A stretch of 64,000 bases of DNA from Alphaproteobacteria bacterium MedPE-SWcel (GTDB lineage: Bacteria; Pseudomonadota; Alphaproteobacteria; Rhodobacterales; Rhodobacteraceae), in the NCBI GenBank assembly GCA_001874255.1, contig MPDC01000003.1, positions 203,907 through 267,906 on the forward strand. Reading direction: 5' to 3'. The notes beneath the pieces were generated by a model. That model did not search any database. It saw only the letters and a program-made list of their open reading frames with translations, and had not been told where the DNA came from. Shown in pieces: positions 1 to 9,082 of this stretch; within the stretch, counting starts at the first letter, position 1; each line of letters opens with the position of its first letter. Both the position numbers and the translations under genes were made by a program.

Positions 1-1440
1 CCGACCAAACTCATCTGTTTCTCCGATGACCTCGATGGGATGCGCAAGATCCCCGGCAACGTCCCCAATGCCGACAGCCTTGTGGAGCATCTGCAAAAGC
101 CGCTGACCAGCGTCCCGGACCCCTTTGGCGAATTCGAGAGCTTCGGCCATCACAACAACGCCATGCTGCGCCGTTTCCTCGATACCTTCGGCTTCGAGTA
201 TGATTTCTACTCCTCGACAGAGTTCTACCGCTCCGGCCAGTTTGACGCGGTGCTGAAGCGCTGCGTCGAACGCTACGACGCGATCATGGAGATCATGCTG
301 AAAAGCCTGCGCGAGGAGCGCCGCCAGACCTATTCGATCTTCCTGCCGATCCATCCCGAAACCGGCCGCGTGCTCTATGTGCCGATGAAAAAGGTCGACG
401 TGGAAACCTATTCGGTCACCTTTGATGACGACGAGGGCCGCGAATGGACCCTGCCGGTCACCGGTGGCAACGTCAAACTGCAGTGGAAACCCGACTTCGG
501 CGCGCGCTGGGCCGCGCTCGAGGTGGATTTCGAGATGTACGGCAAGGACCATTCCACCAATACGCCGATCTACGACGGCATCTGCCGGGCGCTGGGCCAG
601 CGCGCACCGGAGCATTTCACCTATGAGCTGTTCCTCGATGAGAACGGTCAGAAGATTTCCAAGACCTCCGGCAATGGTGTCTCTATCGACGAGTGGCTGA
701 CCTATGCCTCCGCCGAGAGCCTGTCCTACTTCATGTATCAAAAGCCCAAGACCGCCAAGCGGATGCATTTTGACGTGATCCCGAAGGCAGTTGATGAATA
801 CCACCAGCAGCTGCGGGCCTATCACGGGCAGGATCTGAAGGGGCAGCTCAACAATCCGGTCTGGCACATCCACGGCGGCGACGTGCCGCAATCGGATATG
901 GTTGTGTCCTTCTCGATGCTGTTGAACCTCGCTTCGGCCTCCAGCGCCGAGGACAAGGCAACCATGTGGGGCTTCATCAACAAATATGCCCCCGAAGCGA
1001 CAGCCGCGACCCATCCCGGCATGGATCAGGCGGCGGGTTTTGCCGTGCGCTACTTCCAGGACTTCGTGAAACCCGCAAAGGTCTACCGCCTGCCCACCGA
1101 TCAGGAACGGGCGGCGCTTGCCGATCTGGCCAAGGCTCTGTCCAGCCCGGAGGCCGCACTTGCCGCGATCTCGAAGAAAAATCAGCTGGTCGGCAACGAC
1201 GATCCTCTGCCCGCGGCAGATTTCACCGATGACGAATTCCTGCAATCCCTGGTCTTTGCCATTGGCAAGGTGCATGGGTTCGAACCGCTGCGGGCCTGGT
1301 TCTCGGCGATCTACGAGGTGCTGCTGGGCGCCAGCCAGGGGCCGCGTTTCGGCGGGTTCATCCAGCTATATGGGGTCGAGGAGACGATTTCGCTGATTGA
1401 GGCTGCACTGGCGGGGGACCTGCTGGGAACCCCGGCCTGA
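1..1440 (+). CDS. lysK: Lysyl-tRNA synthetase, class I (5' end missing)
   Basis: Charges tRNA-Lys with lysine in the cytoplasm. The reading frame is open from base 1 (it begins PTKLICFSDD) so the gene starts upstream of the window; the HIGH-type ATP motif must lie outside. Visible class I features are the KISKTSGNG stretch, a KMSKS-like signature, followed by an alpha-helical anticodon-binding C-terminus ending in LLGTPA. Class I LysRS is the usual form in alphaproteobacteria and archaea and is unrelated to the class II LysS of E. coli. The gene stands alone on this side and is closed by a strong hairpin terminator about 50 bases after the stop codon. Confidence 0.95.
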   Translation, partial: PTKLICFSDDLDGMRKIPGNVPNADSLVEHLQKPLTSVPDPFGEFESFGHHNNAMLRRFLDTFGFEYDFYSSTEFYRSGQFDAVLKRCVERYDAIMEIMLKSLREERRQTYSIFLPIHPETGRVLYVPMKKVDVETYSVTFDDDEGREWTLPVTGGNVKLQWKPDFGARWAALEVDFEMYGKDHSTNTPIYDGICRALGQRAPEHFTYELFLDENGQKISKTSGNGVSIDEWLTYASAESLSYFMYQKPKTAKRMHFDVIPKAVDEYHQQLRAYHGQDLKGQLNNPVWHIHGGDVPQSDMVVSFSMLLNLASASSAEDKATMWGFINKYAPEATAATHPGMDQAAGFAVRYFQDFVKPAKVYRLPTDQERAALADLAKALSSPEAALAAISKKNQLVGNDDPLPAADFTDDEFLQSLVFAIGKVHGFEPLRAWFSAIYEVLLGASQGPRFGGFIQLYGVEETISLIEAALAGDLLGTPA

Positions 1441-1492
1441 GGTCCGACCTTCCCCTGATGTGAAACCGACCCCTGATGCGACACCGACGGAA

Positions 1493-1520
1493 CGGGCGCC
1501 CGGAAACGGCGCCCGTTTTT
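1493..1520 (+). terminator. Rho-independent terminator of lysK
   Basis: An 8-bp perfect stem (CGGGCGCC / GGCGCCCG) with a 7-base loop is followed directly by TTTTT. It lies 53 bases after the lysK stop, so it separates lysK from the PAAR module. Confidence 0.85.
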
Positions 1521-1622
1521 GCTTGCCCGCGCGCCGAATTGAAAAACTTCTGGCGCTCCTCACTTCTTTTTGGCGGCTGAGGTGTTTATCTTGAGATCAA
1601 GGATTTTTTGGAGGATTTTATT

Positions 1623-1925
1623 ATGATGCCAGCGGCGCGTCTGACGGATATGCATCTCTGCCCCATGGTGACGCCCGGCGTCCCCCCCATTCCCCATGTT
1701 GGCGGACCTGTCGCGGGCCCCTGCGTCCCCACCGTGTTGACCTGCGGACTGCCGCAGGCGGTGATGGGGGATATGGCCATTTGTGTCGGCCCTCCGGATA
1801 CGCTCGCCAAAGGATCCGCCACCGTGCTGGTCGGCGGGAAACCTGCGGTGCGCATTGTGATGGACACCTGCGCCCATGGCGGCATGGTGACTGTTGGCGC
1901 GCCGACCGTCCTCATCGGCGGCTGA
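1623..1925 (+). CDS. PAAR-domain protein
   Basis: A 100-residue glycine/proline/valine-rich protein with the PAAR pattern: MMPAARLTDMH start, spaced PxVPHVGGP and GAPTVLIGG motifs, and conserved His/Cys residues (MHLCP, DTCAHGG) able to hold a metal at the cone tip. PAAR proteins cap the VgrG spike of type VI secretion and related contractile systems and often carry or recruit effectors. The ATG at 1623 is chosen because GGAGG at 1610-1614 gives good spacing; a TTG at 1608 would overlap that site. The next gene begins 12 bases after the stop, so the two are probably co-transcribed. No other T6SS gene is in the window, so this looks like an orphan effector-type module. Confidence 0.85.
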   Translation: MMPAARLTDMHLCPMVTPGVPPIPHVGGPVAGPCVPTVLTCGLPQAVMGDMAICVGPPDTLAKGSATVLVGGKPAVRIVMDTCAHGGMVTVGAPTVLIGG

Positions 1926-1936
1926 GCGCAGAGCCG

Positions 1937-3082
1937 ATGGTTTGCTTTTGCAAAGACCTGGATCTGGCCTCGGCCTTGCCCTCCACGCAGCGGGACAGCC
2001 TGCGTGTGGACGCCCCGCCGCCGCAGCTTGCCAACATGCTCAAGCTGATGAAACTGAACGCGAACCTCAGCGCCCGGGCCGACCTGAACCTGGCGGAGCT
2101 GCTGCCGGTCGACCAAAACTGGCTGACCGCCAATATATCGGCCCAAGCCCCGAACGGGACATTGCCGTCGGTGCTGCCGCCGCGCGGCGGCCCCGTGCTG
2201 GCGCTGGCGATGCGGCTGGCCGTTCCTGCGGCGCTTTTTCCGCTCGACGATCTCGCGGCGCTGAAGGACGAGCTGACCCAGGCCATTCTCAGCCTCGAAG
2301 AAAACGTGATGGCGCAGACCCACTCGATTTCGCAAATGCCGTCGCCCAGCTTTCGCAATCTTGCCCTCGGTGCGCATATGACGCTGGCGCTGCGCACGCA
2401 GGGGCTTTGTCCGTTCGAGGTCATGGAGATAGAGCTGGGCGAGGCGATGACCATGGGCGACGCCGGCACCAGCATGGCCCGTCAGGATGCGACGCTGCAA
2501 TTTTCCCGGCGGCTGCCGGGCATGCGGTTGCCGGCCTTTGGCCTGCCGCTGCCGCAATTGGCCCTGGCGACGCAATTGGCCGAATTGGCGTCGACCACTG
2601 CGGCCCTGAACAAACCGCCGCTGACGCCCGAATTCATTGATCAGCTGAAGCGCCAGTTCGCGGCTCTGCAGAATTTTCCCGTGCCGCGGATGAAGACACC
2701 GCTGGCGCTGCTGATGGCCATGGCCGCCGAGATGGCGGATCTGGAGGCGATCCACGAGGCCTTTGGAGAAGACGCGCTGACCCCCTCCGGCCAGTCACGG
2801 ATCAACGCCATGTTCACCCATTGGGCGAAAAAACGCATCCCCCTGCCACTGCCCGCGGCCGATCTGCAAAGCCAGTTTGAACTGCTGCCGGAGCTTCAGG
2901 ATGTGATCGATGGGGGGCAGACGGCCAATATGGCGGGGCCCGCCCTGATGTCATCAATGTCGGCGCAGATGCCGCCGCCGCCGATCACGCCCTTTCTCGA
3001 GGTGATCGCAGCATTGGGATCGGTGATGACGAAACTGATGGGGCAGAAACCCTTTGGCGCCTGTTCGGCCTGCGAATTCTGA
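1937..3082 (+). CDS. Unknown protein downstream of PAAR gene
   Basis: A 381-residue protein I do not recognise. It starts MVCFCKDLDL 12 bases after the PAAR stop and is rich in Ala, Leu, Met and Pro, with long amphipathic helical stretches (for example around LAALKDELTQAILSLEENV). It has no clear signal peptide, a PPPPITPF proline run near the C-terminus, and ends FGACSACEF with paired cysteines. Its position suggests a cargo or adaptor protein travelling with the PAAR tip, but no toxin or catalytic motif is visible. The function is an inference from context only. Confidence 0.7.
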   Translation: MVCFCKDLDLASALPSTQRDSLRVDAPPPQLANMLKLMKLNANLSARADLNLAELLPVDQNWLTANISAQAPNGTLPSVLPPRGGPVLALAMRLAVPAALFPLDDLAALKDELTQAILSLEENVMAQTHSISQMPSPSFRNLALGAHMTLALRTQGLCPFEVMEIELGEAMTMGDAGTSMARQDATLQFSRRLPGMRLPAFGLPLPQLALATQLAELASTTAALNKPPLTPEFIDQLKRQFAALQNFPVPRMKTPLALLMAMAAEMADLEAIHEAFGEDALTPSGQSRINAMFTHWAKKRIPLPLPAADLQSQFELLPELQDVIDGGQTANMAGPALMSSMSAQMPPPPITPFLEVIAALGSVMTKLMGQKPFGACSACEF

Positions 3083-3291
3083 ACCCGCAGGCAGCTCACG
3101 CAGCACCCAGCGTGGGCGGGGGCAGGAGCGGTCCCTTTGCGCGCTGTCTTGCGCCATTCACCAGAGCCGGGGGCGCGATCCCGGCCCTCGCCGTTGCACA
3201 GGCGGCGCACGCCCTGCTGAGCCGGACTTAAGCCCGGCCCGATATATCCTGTCCTGATCCCGGTGTGCTGGAACAGGAAAGGGTACTTCTC

Positions 3292-5577
3292 ATGAACAAG
3301 GTCATTACCGACGGACTGCAATTGATGCCACCTGCATTTGCGGATGGGCTGGATGTCTGGTCCAGCGGCGACGGGGTGCCCGGCTCGGATACCTATGACG
3401 GGGCTGCCAACGCGGCCCTTGTGGCGGGGGATGCGGATTTCGGCGGTTGTCTGGAGCTGCAGAAAACCAGCAGCACCCAGCGTCTGCGCTATATGGGGGA
3501 AACACCGATCCTGCCGGGCTGCTATCTGCGGGTCACCGCGCGGGTCAAGGCAATGAGCGGCGCATTGCCCACCGTGCGTATCGCGGGCTGGGCCGGGGCC
3601 AGCAATGACAGCCACGTCTCCGGCGTGATCGAAAGCGGGCCGGGCGTCACCCTGTCGTCCTATGGCGAGGTGGTCGAGGTGCAGGCGATTGTCGGCACCG
3701 GCAACCGCAACGGTGTCGATATGGCCTGGGGGCGCCAGGCGGCCTACGGACATCTGGGCCTGAACCTGACCGGCCCGAACGGCGGTGTGGTCCGCATTGA
3801 CGACATCATCATCGAAGACATCACCCAGGTCTTTCTGCGCGATATGCTGAGCATCGTCGATGTGGTCGATTTCGGTGCCATCGGCGATGGCAGTACCGAC
3901 TGTCACGCGGCTTTCGAGGCGGCAGACGACGCGGCCGACGGGCGGCGCATTCTGGTGCCCGAGGGGGTGTTTCGGATCAACAGCACATTGTCGCTGCACC
4001 ATGACGTGGTGTTCGAAGGGACGCTGACAATGCCGGATGCGGCGATGCTGCTTCTGACCAAGAGCTATTCCTATCCGACCTATGCGGCGGCGTTCGGAAA
4101 CGAGGAACTGGCCTTCAGGAAAGCGTTTCAGGCGCTCCTGAACAGTGTCGATCACGAGAGCCTGGATCTGGGCGGGCGCAATATCTCGGTGTCGCAGCCC
4201 ATCGACATGCAGGCTGCGGTGCCGAACCGCACCAGCTATGCCACCCGCCGCTATATCCGCAATGGCCAGTTTTCGGCGCAATCCGGCTCGGCCTGGGATC
4301 ATGACGTGGTCACGTCGCAGGCAAGCTACAGCAGTTCCGACAACAGGAAGCTCACCAATGTTGCCAATATCTCGGCGATTGCGGTGGGCTCGCTGGTCGA
4401 GGGCGCCGGGGTTGGCCGTGAGGTCTATGTCAATGCCAAGAATACCGGGGCCAATGAGCTGACGCTGAGCCAGCCGCTGTTTGATGCCGAGGGAACCCAG
4501 ACCTTCACCTTCACCCAGTTCAAATACATGCTGGATTTTTCCGGCTTTTCGGCCCTGAAGAAATTCGGTGTCTCGGGGGTGGAGTTCCAGTGCAACGGCG
4601 CCGCAAGCGGCCTGCGGCTGGCGCCCGCAGGGACGGTTTTTGCATTGCACGACTGCCATTTCACCAAACCGAAGGCGCGCGGCATCACCTCGATCGGCAA
4701 TGGCTGCCAGGGCATGCTGGTGGACAATTGCCAGTTCCTGTCCAACGAGGACGCGGAGGATGTGTCGGACCGGACGAGCATTGCCCTCAACGTCAATTCC
4801 AACGATGTGAAACTGCGCCATAACCGGGCCACCCGTTTCCTGCATTGGGCGGTCATGGCCGGGTCCAACCACACGATTACGGGAAACCATTTCTTCCAGG
4901 GAGACAGCGTCGCAGGCGGCGTCCGGACGGCGGGGATCGTGGTGACGGATACCTATGCCTCGCATACGATCTCCGAGAATTACATCGACAATTGCTCGAT
5001 TGAATGGACCAACGAATATGACGCCACTCCCGATTTCTCCACCGGGTTTTCGTTTTCCGCCATGTCGATCACGAACAATGTCTTTCTCAGCGGCGACGTG
5101 GCGAGCTGGTTCAGCTACATCGTGATCAAGCCCTATGGCAGCGGGCATTTTCTGAATGGTGTCTCCGTCACCGGGAACAAATTCCGGTCGATCAACGGCA
5201 CCATCGACCGGGCGGAACGGGTGGACACCAGCTTTTCCAGCCTCGACTTCACCCGATCCAAGGACGTGTTCTTTGACGGCAATACGTTTCACAACGTCAA
5301 CACCCAGTCCCGCAATCCGCTGCGGGTGGATCGCGCTCTGGGCAGCGTGGCGGGGACCTGGACGGTGGCGACCGATGGCCGGTTGCCCTTCAATGGCCAC
5401 AGCCGCGGGGTGGACAGCGTTGTGATCGAAGGGTCGTTGCGCAATTCCGGCGGGTCGGTGGTCTACCCGTCACACTATGTGCGCACCAATGAGGGCAGCA
5501 ACCGCAACGAGATCGATCTGGTCTGGCCGGAGGCTGTGCGCGGCTCGGTCCGGGTCCTGGTTCGCATGGACCGCTGA
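3292..5577 (+). CDS. Right-handed beta-helix protein, pectate-lyase-3/GH28-related
   Basis: A 761-residue protein. Residues about 1-185 form a beta-rich N-terminal region reminiscent of a carbohydrate-binding module. At about residue 190 comes the signature of the Pectate_lyase_3/GH28-related fold, VVDFGAIGDGSTDCHAAFEA, then ILVPEGVFRINSTL, and then many short N/G/V/I-rich coils (ITGNHFF, ITNNVFLSG, VTGNKFRS, FDGNTFHN) typical of parallel beta-helix rungs. No signal peptide is obvious. The ATG at 3292 has a GGAAAGGG site upstream; a GTG at 3265 is the alternative. It follows the PAAR pair by about 210 bases and could be a secreted polysaccharide-active cargo or a surface/tail-spike-like protein. 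Confidence 0.75.
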   Translation: MNKVITDGLQLMPPAFADGLDVWSSGDGVPGSDTYDGAANAALVAGDADFGGCLELQKTSSTQRLRYMGETPILPGCYLRVTARVKAMSGALPTVRIAGWAGASNDSHVSGVIESGPGVTLSSYGEVVEVQAIVGTGNRNGVDMAWGRQAAYGHLGLNLTGPNGGVVRIDDIIIEDITQVFLRDMLSIVDVVDFGAIGDGSTDCHAAFEAADDAADGRRILVPEGVFRINSTLSLHHDVVFEGTLTMPDAAMLLLTKSYSYPTYAAAFGNEELAFRKAFQALLNSVDHESLDLGGRNISVSQPIDMQAAVPNRTSYATRRYIRNGQFSAQSGSAWDHDVVTSQASYSSSDNRKLTNVANISAIAVGSLVEGAGVGREVYVNAKNTGANELTLSQPLFDAEGTQTFTFTQFKYMLDFSGFSALKKFGVSGVEFQCNGAASGLRLAPAGTVFALHDCHFTKPKARGITSIGNGCQGMLVDNCQFLSNEDAEDVSDRTSIALNVNSNDVKLRHNRATRFLHWAVMAGSNHTITGNHFFQGDSVAGGVRTAGIVVTDTYASHTISENYIDNCSIEWTNEYDATPDFSTGFSFSAMSITNNVFLSGDVASWFSYIVIKPYGSGHFLNGVSVTGNKFRSINGTIDRAERVDTSFSSLDFTRSKDVFFDGNTFHNVNTQSRNPLRVDRALGSVAGTWTVATDGRLPFNGHSRGVDSVVIEGSLRNSGGSVVYPSHYVRTNEGSNRNEIDLVWPEAVRGSVRVLVRMDR

Positions 5578-5711
5578 CCGCCCTTTTGATCGCTCTGTTG
5601 ATCGTCCCATCGACTGCCCCGTCGGCGGCGACGGTTGCGGCTCGCAGGCAGCGCTGACACGCTTGGCGCGCGATCGAGATAGATTGAGACAGATTGAGAC
5701 ACAAGTGGGGT

Positions 5712-5734
5712 GGCCGTGCCGGTTCGGCACGGCC
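5712..5734. terminator. Bidirectional hairpin between convergent genes
   Basis: A perfect 9-bp stem GGCCGTGCC / GGCACGGCC with a 5-base loop lies between the convergent beta-helix gene and the gene ending at 5795. The T-tract is weak (ATCTTGT). Just upstream a 10-bp unit AGATTGAGAC is repeated twice at 5682-5701. Confidence 0.6.
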
Positions 5735-5794
5735 ATCTTGTCGTATGTCGTGTCGGCGGGCGTGGACACGATGGACACTGTGGAGACGGTGGTC

Positions 5795-6475
5795 TCAAAA
5801 CCGGTGCCACAGCTCCATGCGCAGACCATATCGCGCGTCACCAAAGGATCGTATCTCCAGCCCGGTGATCAATTCCCGCTGAGGCGAAAGTTGAAACCGC
5901 ACTCCGGGCAACAGTTTCCAGAGCAACTCGCCGTTGCGGGGTTGGTACAGCTCCACCTGCAGGAGCGGCGAGGGGCCGGAGGTGGCATTCAGCCCCAGCG
6001 TGCCATCCAGTTTCCAGGCCCGGCTCGTCCCGGCAGTCTTCCATTCGGCAGCGAGGTCAAAGGCCGCCCAGCCGTCGCGCCCGGCGAGGCGCAGACCACG
6101 CCCGGCTGAGACAGTGATCCGCTGCATGGGCGCCCACTTCGCCGTGCTGGAGTCCCGACTGGCGCCGACGGCCATTTCAACGGCGAGGCGCCAGCCGGTG
6201 TCGCGCTGGCGCAGGGGCAGCCGGGCAAAGACCAGCGCATGGGCGGATTGCCCGCCGCTGTCGTCTGCCTGATTGATGTCGACCCCGAGGGTCAGGCGCG
6301 GGCCGATGCCATAGGCACCATAGGCGCTGAGCTCCTGGCCGGAGGGCCGCAGGCGAAAGCTTGACGACAGGAAGCCCGCGCCGTCCTGTTCCATCCAGGC
6401 CCCGGCCATCGCGGTCCTGCCCCCGATCAGCAATAGGATGCAGATGAGAAGAAACTGGGCCATGGGTTTCGGCAA
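5795..6475 (-). CDS. Exported protein of unknown function, possible beta-barrel
   Basis: A protein of about 226 residues with a classical signal peptide (hydrophobic LLICILLLIGG, cleavage probably after TAMA) and a mature part of alternating hydrophobic/polar strands ending in RMELWHRF, an aromatic C-terminus as in outer-membrane beta-barrels. I cannot assign a family. The start is set by GGGAGG at about 6480-6485, which suits a TTG at 6475; the first ATG, at 6463, is 19 bases from that site. The gene is convergent with the beta-helix gene and divergent from the monooxygenase-fold gene at 6584. Confidence 0.65.
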   Translation of the reverse strand: MPKPMAQFLLICILLLIGGRTAMAGAWMEQDGAGFLSSSFRLRPSGQELSAYGAYGIGPRLTLGVDINQADDSGGQSAHALVFARLPLRQRDTGWRLAVEMAVGASRDSSTAKWAPMQRITVSAGRGLRLAGRDGWAAFDLAAEWKTAGTSRAWKLDGTLGLNATSGPSPLLQVELYQPRNGELLWKLLPGVRFQLSPQRELITGLEIRSFGDARYGLRMELWHRF

Positions 6476-6583
6476 CCGCTGACCTCCCGATGCCCTGCTG
6501 GTTTCCTCCTTCGTAATTCAGATCAGCATCGACTTTCAAGCGGGACGGGATACTCTCGGGGACAGGATGAGAAGGAGGACTTC

Positions 6584-6904
6584 ATGCCGACAATTACTCA
6601 ATCCAGCGATGTGCAGACCGTGATAACCACATTCGAGGTGACACCGGGCACCTGTCAGGATCTGATGGATGCACTGCAAGAGGCGTATGACGGCTTTATT
6701 TCGCGGCAACCCGGCTTTGTGGCGGCGGGGTTGCATGTGAACGATGCGCAGACCCGAATTGCGAATTATTCGCAGTGGCGGCGGCGGGAGGATTTCATGG
6801 ATATGCTGCGCACAGATGAAATGCGGCGGCGCAACCGGGACCTGAACGCCCTGTGCCGCAGTTTCGAGCCGGTCATGTATGACGTCGTGGCGACCTTCGG
6901 CTAG
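6584..6904 (+). CDS. ABM-domain (antibiotic biosynthesis monooxygenase) protein
   Basis: A 106-residue single-domain protein of the dimeric alpha+beta barrel fold. It carries the usual order of an early beta strand (VITTFEVTPGTCQDLMDAL), the segment around QPGFVAAGLHVNDAQTRIANYSQW and a late helix ending in SFEPVMYDVVATFG. Small ABM proteins oxidise quinols or degrade haem, or act without a cofactor; the substrate here is unknown. The start is well supported by GGAGGA at 6574-6579. It is a monocistronic gene with a divergent exported-protein gene on its left. Confidence 0.75.
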   Translation: MPTITQSSDVQTVITTFEVTPGTCQDLMDALQEAYDGFISRQPGFVAAGLHVNDAQTRIANYSQWRRREDFMDMLRTDEMRRRNRDLNALCRSFEPVMYDVVATFG

Positions 6905-7049
6905 CTGTATGGCTGCCCCGGGACGACAGGCCGGGCAGGGAGCGCAGGGCCCGCTCGCGCCGGTATTGGATATATCCATGCGCGATATCTGTCGGCCCCC
7001 CGGCCAGCGTATCAGGCCTAGCGCACCCGGCCTAGCCTAACCGGCGGCG

Positions 7050-7643
7050 CTAGCCGAAGCGGCCGCCCGAGAGGGCCTGTGCCAATCGGAACAGAGTCAT
7101 ATGAGGCCGCAGCAAGGCTGACCGGATCAGCACCTTGTGGGAGTCGATCACCGCGGCGATCCTTTGGAAATGGGGCTTCTGATGCGGGGCGGGAGAGCGC
7201 AACAGGATGGTTTTTGCGTCCTCCAGGGCGCGTATGGTTTCTTTTTCGATCCTTGGCAGCGCTGCGGGCTTCACCGCGCTGTAGCGTTGCAAGCCTTTTC
7301 GGATCCGCCCGGCATCCGGGTCAAGATTGGCCTCCACGGCGGCGCTGATACGCTGCTCCACCAGCTTCAGGGCCTCGTAGGCGGGGAGATAGTCTATGCT
7401 GCCTTTGATCCTGTTGGCGGCGAAGCGATAGGTCTTGCGGTGGCAATCGTAGCGATAGGCCTCAAACAACTGCATACAGGCGCGGGTGTCATTCGACAGT
7501 TGCCGCAGCAGGGCATCGGTGGTGCGATTGTTGATGGTGTTGCTGGCCCCGGCGTCCCCCTTGGAGCCATCACGCTCGCCCGCATGGGCCAAAGGCACGG
7601 CCAGAATGGTGAAAATCGCGACAATCGAGAACAGAAAACGCAT
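7050..7643 (-). CDS. Exported protein, tandem paralog 1
   Basis: A 197-residue protein with a signal peptide (MRFLFSIVAIFTILAVPLAHA). The helical mature domain contains the motif AYRYDCHRKTYR, then YLPAYEALKLVEQRISAAVEANLDPD, then VKPAALPRIEKETIRALEDAKTILLR, and ends in HKVLIRSALLRPHMTLFRLAQALSGG. The same order of motifs occurs in the next gene at 7843-8436, so the two are a tandem duplication. I do not recognise the family. The ATG at 7643 is chosen because it begins the signal peptide; an in-frame start at 7685 would add a charged leader. Confidence 0.7.
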   Translation of the reverse strand: MRFLFSIVAIFTILAVPLAHAGERDGSKGDAGASNTINNRTTDALLRQLSNDTRACMQLFEAYRYDCHRKTYRFAANRIKGSIDYLPAYEALKLVEQRISAAVEANLDPDAGRIRKGLQRYSAVKPAALPRIEKETIRALEDAKTILLRSPAPHQKPHFQRIAAVIDSHKVLIRSALLRPHMTLFRLAQALSGGRFG

Positions 7644-7842
7644 CGAACAAAACCTTTTGTGACATAGCCACGAACACTCTAGCACAGCGGGCGCCGTTTT
7701 GCCCGGGAAACGCCCCGCAGATCCGGCAGAGCAGCAATGGGTCGTCGCTGTCAGATCACCGAGGCGTCAGCCTGATGTTGGCCTGATGTTGGCCCGATGT
7801 CAGCCCTGTGGCAGCCCGGTGTCTGCCCGGCACCGGCCGGAC

Positions 7843-8436
7843 CTATCCGTGTCCGATGGATGGACCCAGCAGCCGGGCAAGCCGGATCACCGTTTGCGGC
7901 AGGGACAGAAGGGCAGAGCGCAACAGCACCTTGTTGGACTGAATGACCGCTGCAATCTGCTGAAAATGCTTTTTCTTTTCGTTGTCCGGGGTGCGCAGCA
8001 GAATGGTGGTGGCCTCTTCCATTGCGGCAATCGTCGCCTCTTTGATCAGGGGAACCGCTGCGGGTTTCACCGCCCGGTGCTGCACAAACAAGTTCTCGCG
8101 CAGGTTGGGCTGGTCCGGGTCCAGGTTGGCCGTGACAGCGGCACCGATCCGGTTCTCGATCAACTGCAGCGCCTTGGCGATCGGGGCATAGGCCCGGCTG
8201 CCGTTCAGGGACTGTGCTCCGGTGCGATAGCTGCGGCGATAACAATCATAGCGGTAGATCTTTGGGGCGGCCTGACAATGGCGAAAGTCGGTTTTCAGCT
8301 GCTCCACGATAGATTGGGTGGTGGCGTCGTTCAGCTGCACATTCCAGGCGCTGCGGCCACTGAAGCCGCGGTCGGCCATGGCGAAGGTGGGCAGCAGAAG
8401 CAGCGCGAGCGTGGTGGTCAGGGCCAGGCGGGTCAT
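7843..8436 (-). CDS. Exported protein, tandem paralog 2
   Basis: A 197-residue paralog of the protein encoded at 7050-7643, the same length. It has a signal peptide (TRLALTTTLALLLLPTFAMA) and shares YRYDCYRRSYR, AAVTANLDPDQPN, HRAVKPAAVPLIKEATIAAMEEATTILLRTP and NKVLLRSALLSLPQTVIRLARLLG. The conserved Cys and basic/aromatic cluster in the YRYDC motif may be functional. GAGGA 8 bases upstream supports the ATG at 8436. It may form a small operon with the lipoprotein gene upstream and paralog 1 downstream. The function is unknown. Confidence 0.7.
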   Translation of the reverse strand: MTRLALTTTLALLLLPTFAMADRGFSGRSAWNVQLNDATTQSIVEQLKTDFRHCQAAPKIYRYDCYRRSYRTGAQSLNGSRAYAPIAKALQLIENRIGAAVTANLDPDQPNLRENLFVQHRAVKPAAVPLIKEATIAAMEEATTILLRTPDNEKKKHFQQIAAVIQSNKVLLRSALLSLPQTVIRLARLLGPSIGHG

Positions 8437-8491
8437 GATGGAAATCCTCGGTGATCTGCGTGTCTCGGGACCGGATGGACGTCGCCGGGCC

Positions 8492-8884
8492 CTATTCGGG
8501 GTAGTGAAGGCGGCACTGGGCGGCTGCCTCTGCGGCGCGATCCTGCGCACCGGGCAGAGCATCCTTCAGGCCACGCAGCTTTTTGCGCTCTTCGGCCACA
8601 TCGATGGGGACGGGGGTTTCAATGGTTCGATAGATCGTTTCGGGGCAAGGATAATAGCCGACGACCTTGCCATCGTGGATGCGACGACAGCGGTAGAATA
8701 CCGTTTCCGGCAGGGTCTGGCGGTGGATCGCATACCCGCGCGCAATATTGCCCTCGGTCACCTTGATTTCGCCCAACAACCGGGTCTGCTCTGTGGCGCC
8801 CTGCCGGATGCAGCGTTCCTGAGGCGTGGCGCAGGCGGCAAGAAGGGCCAGAGCGGGAAGAAGGGGCAGTATGAAGCGGGACAT
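8492..8884 (-). CDS. Small lipoprotein of unknown function
   Basis: A 130-residue protein with a lipoprotein signal peptide: MSRFILPLLPALALLAAC, with the lipobox LAAC placing the lipidated cysteine at residue 18. The mature part is polar, with conserved-looking cysteines (RCIRQGA, YRCRRIHDG, YYPCPETIY, AQCRLHYPE) and a coiled-coil-like stretch AEERKKLRGLKDALPGAQDRAAEAA. It is probably anchored in the outer or inner membrane facing the periplasm. It lies just upstream of the tandem exported paralogs in the same direction, so it may be expressed with them. Confidence 0.7.
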   Translation of the reverse strand: MSRFILPLLPALALLAACATPQERCIRQGATEQTRLLGEIKVTEGNIARGYAIHRQTLPETVFYRCRRIHDGKVVGYYPCPETIYRTIETPVPIDVAEERKKLRGLKDALPGAQDRAAEAAAQCRLHYPE

Positions 8885-9082
8885 ATATGGCGTCCTTTGG
8901 GTCAGGGCTACTGAAATGGCGGATATGGGAATAACACGTCAAAGCCCGATGTTATTCGATATCGGTCGCGTTTGCCTATAGGGCGGCGCAGGCCTTTGTC
9001 TGAAACGGCGAGGGAGCGCAGCCGGGATCCGCCAGCCGACCGCGTCCGTGCTGCCGGGCCGCCCCGCCGCCCCGGTGCGGTC

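Noticed and set aside
2896..5400. Open frame of over 800 codons on the minus strand across the beta-helix gene
   Set aside because: It is the antisense of a gene with clear fold motifs and a good ribosome site; the translation is rich in Arg, His and Gly with no domain, as expected of a GC-rich shadow.
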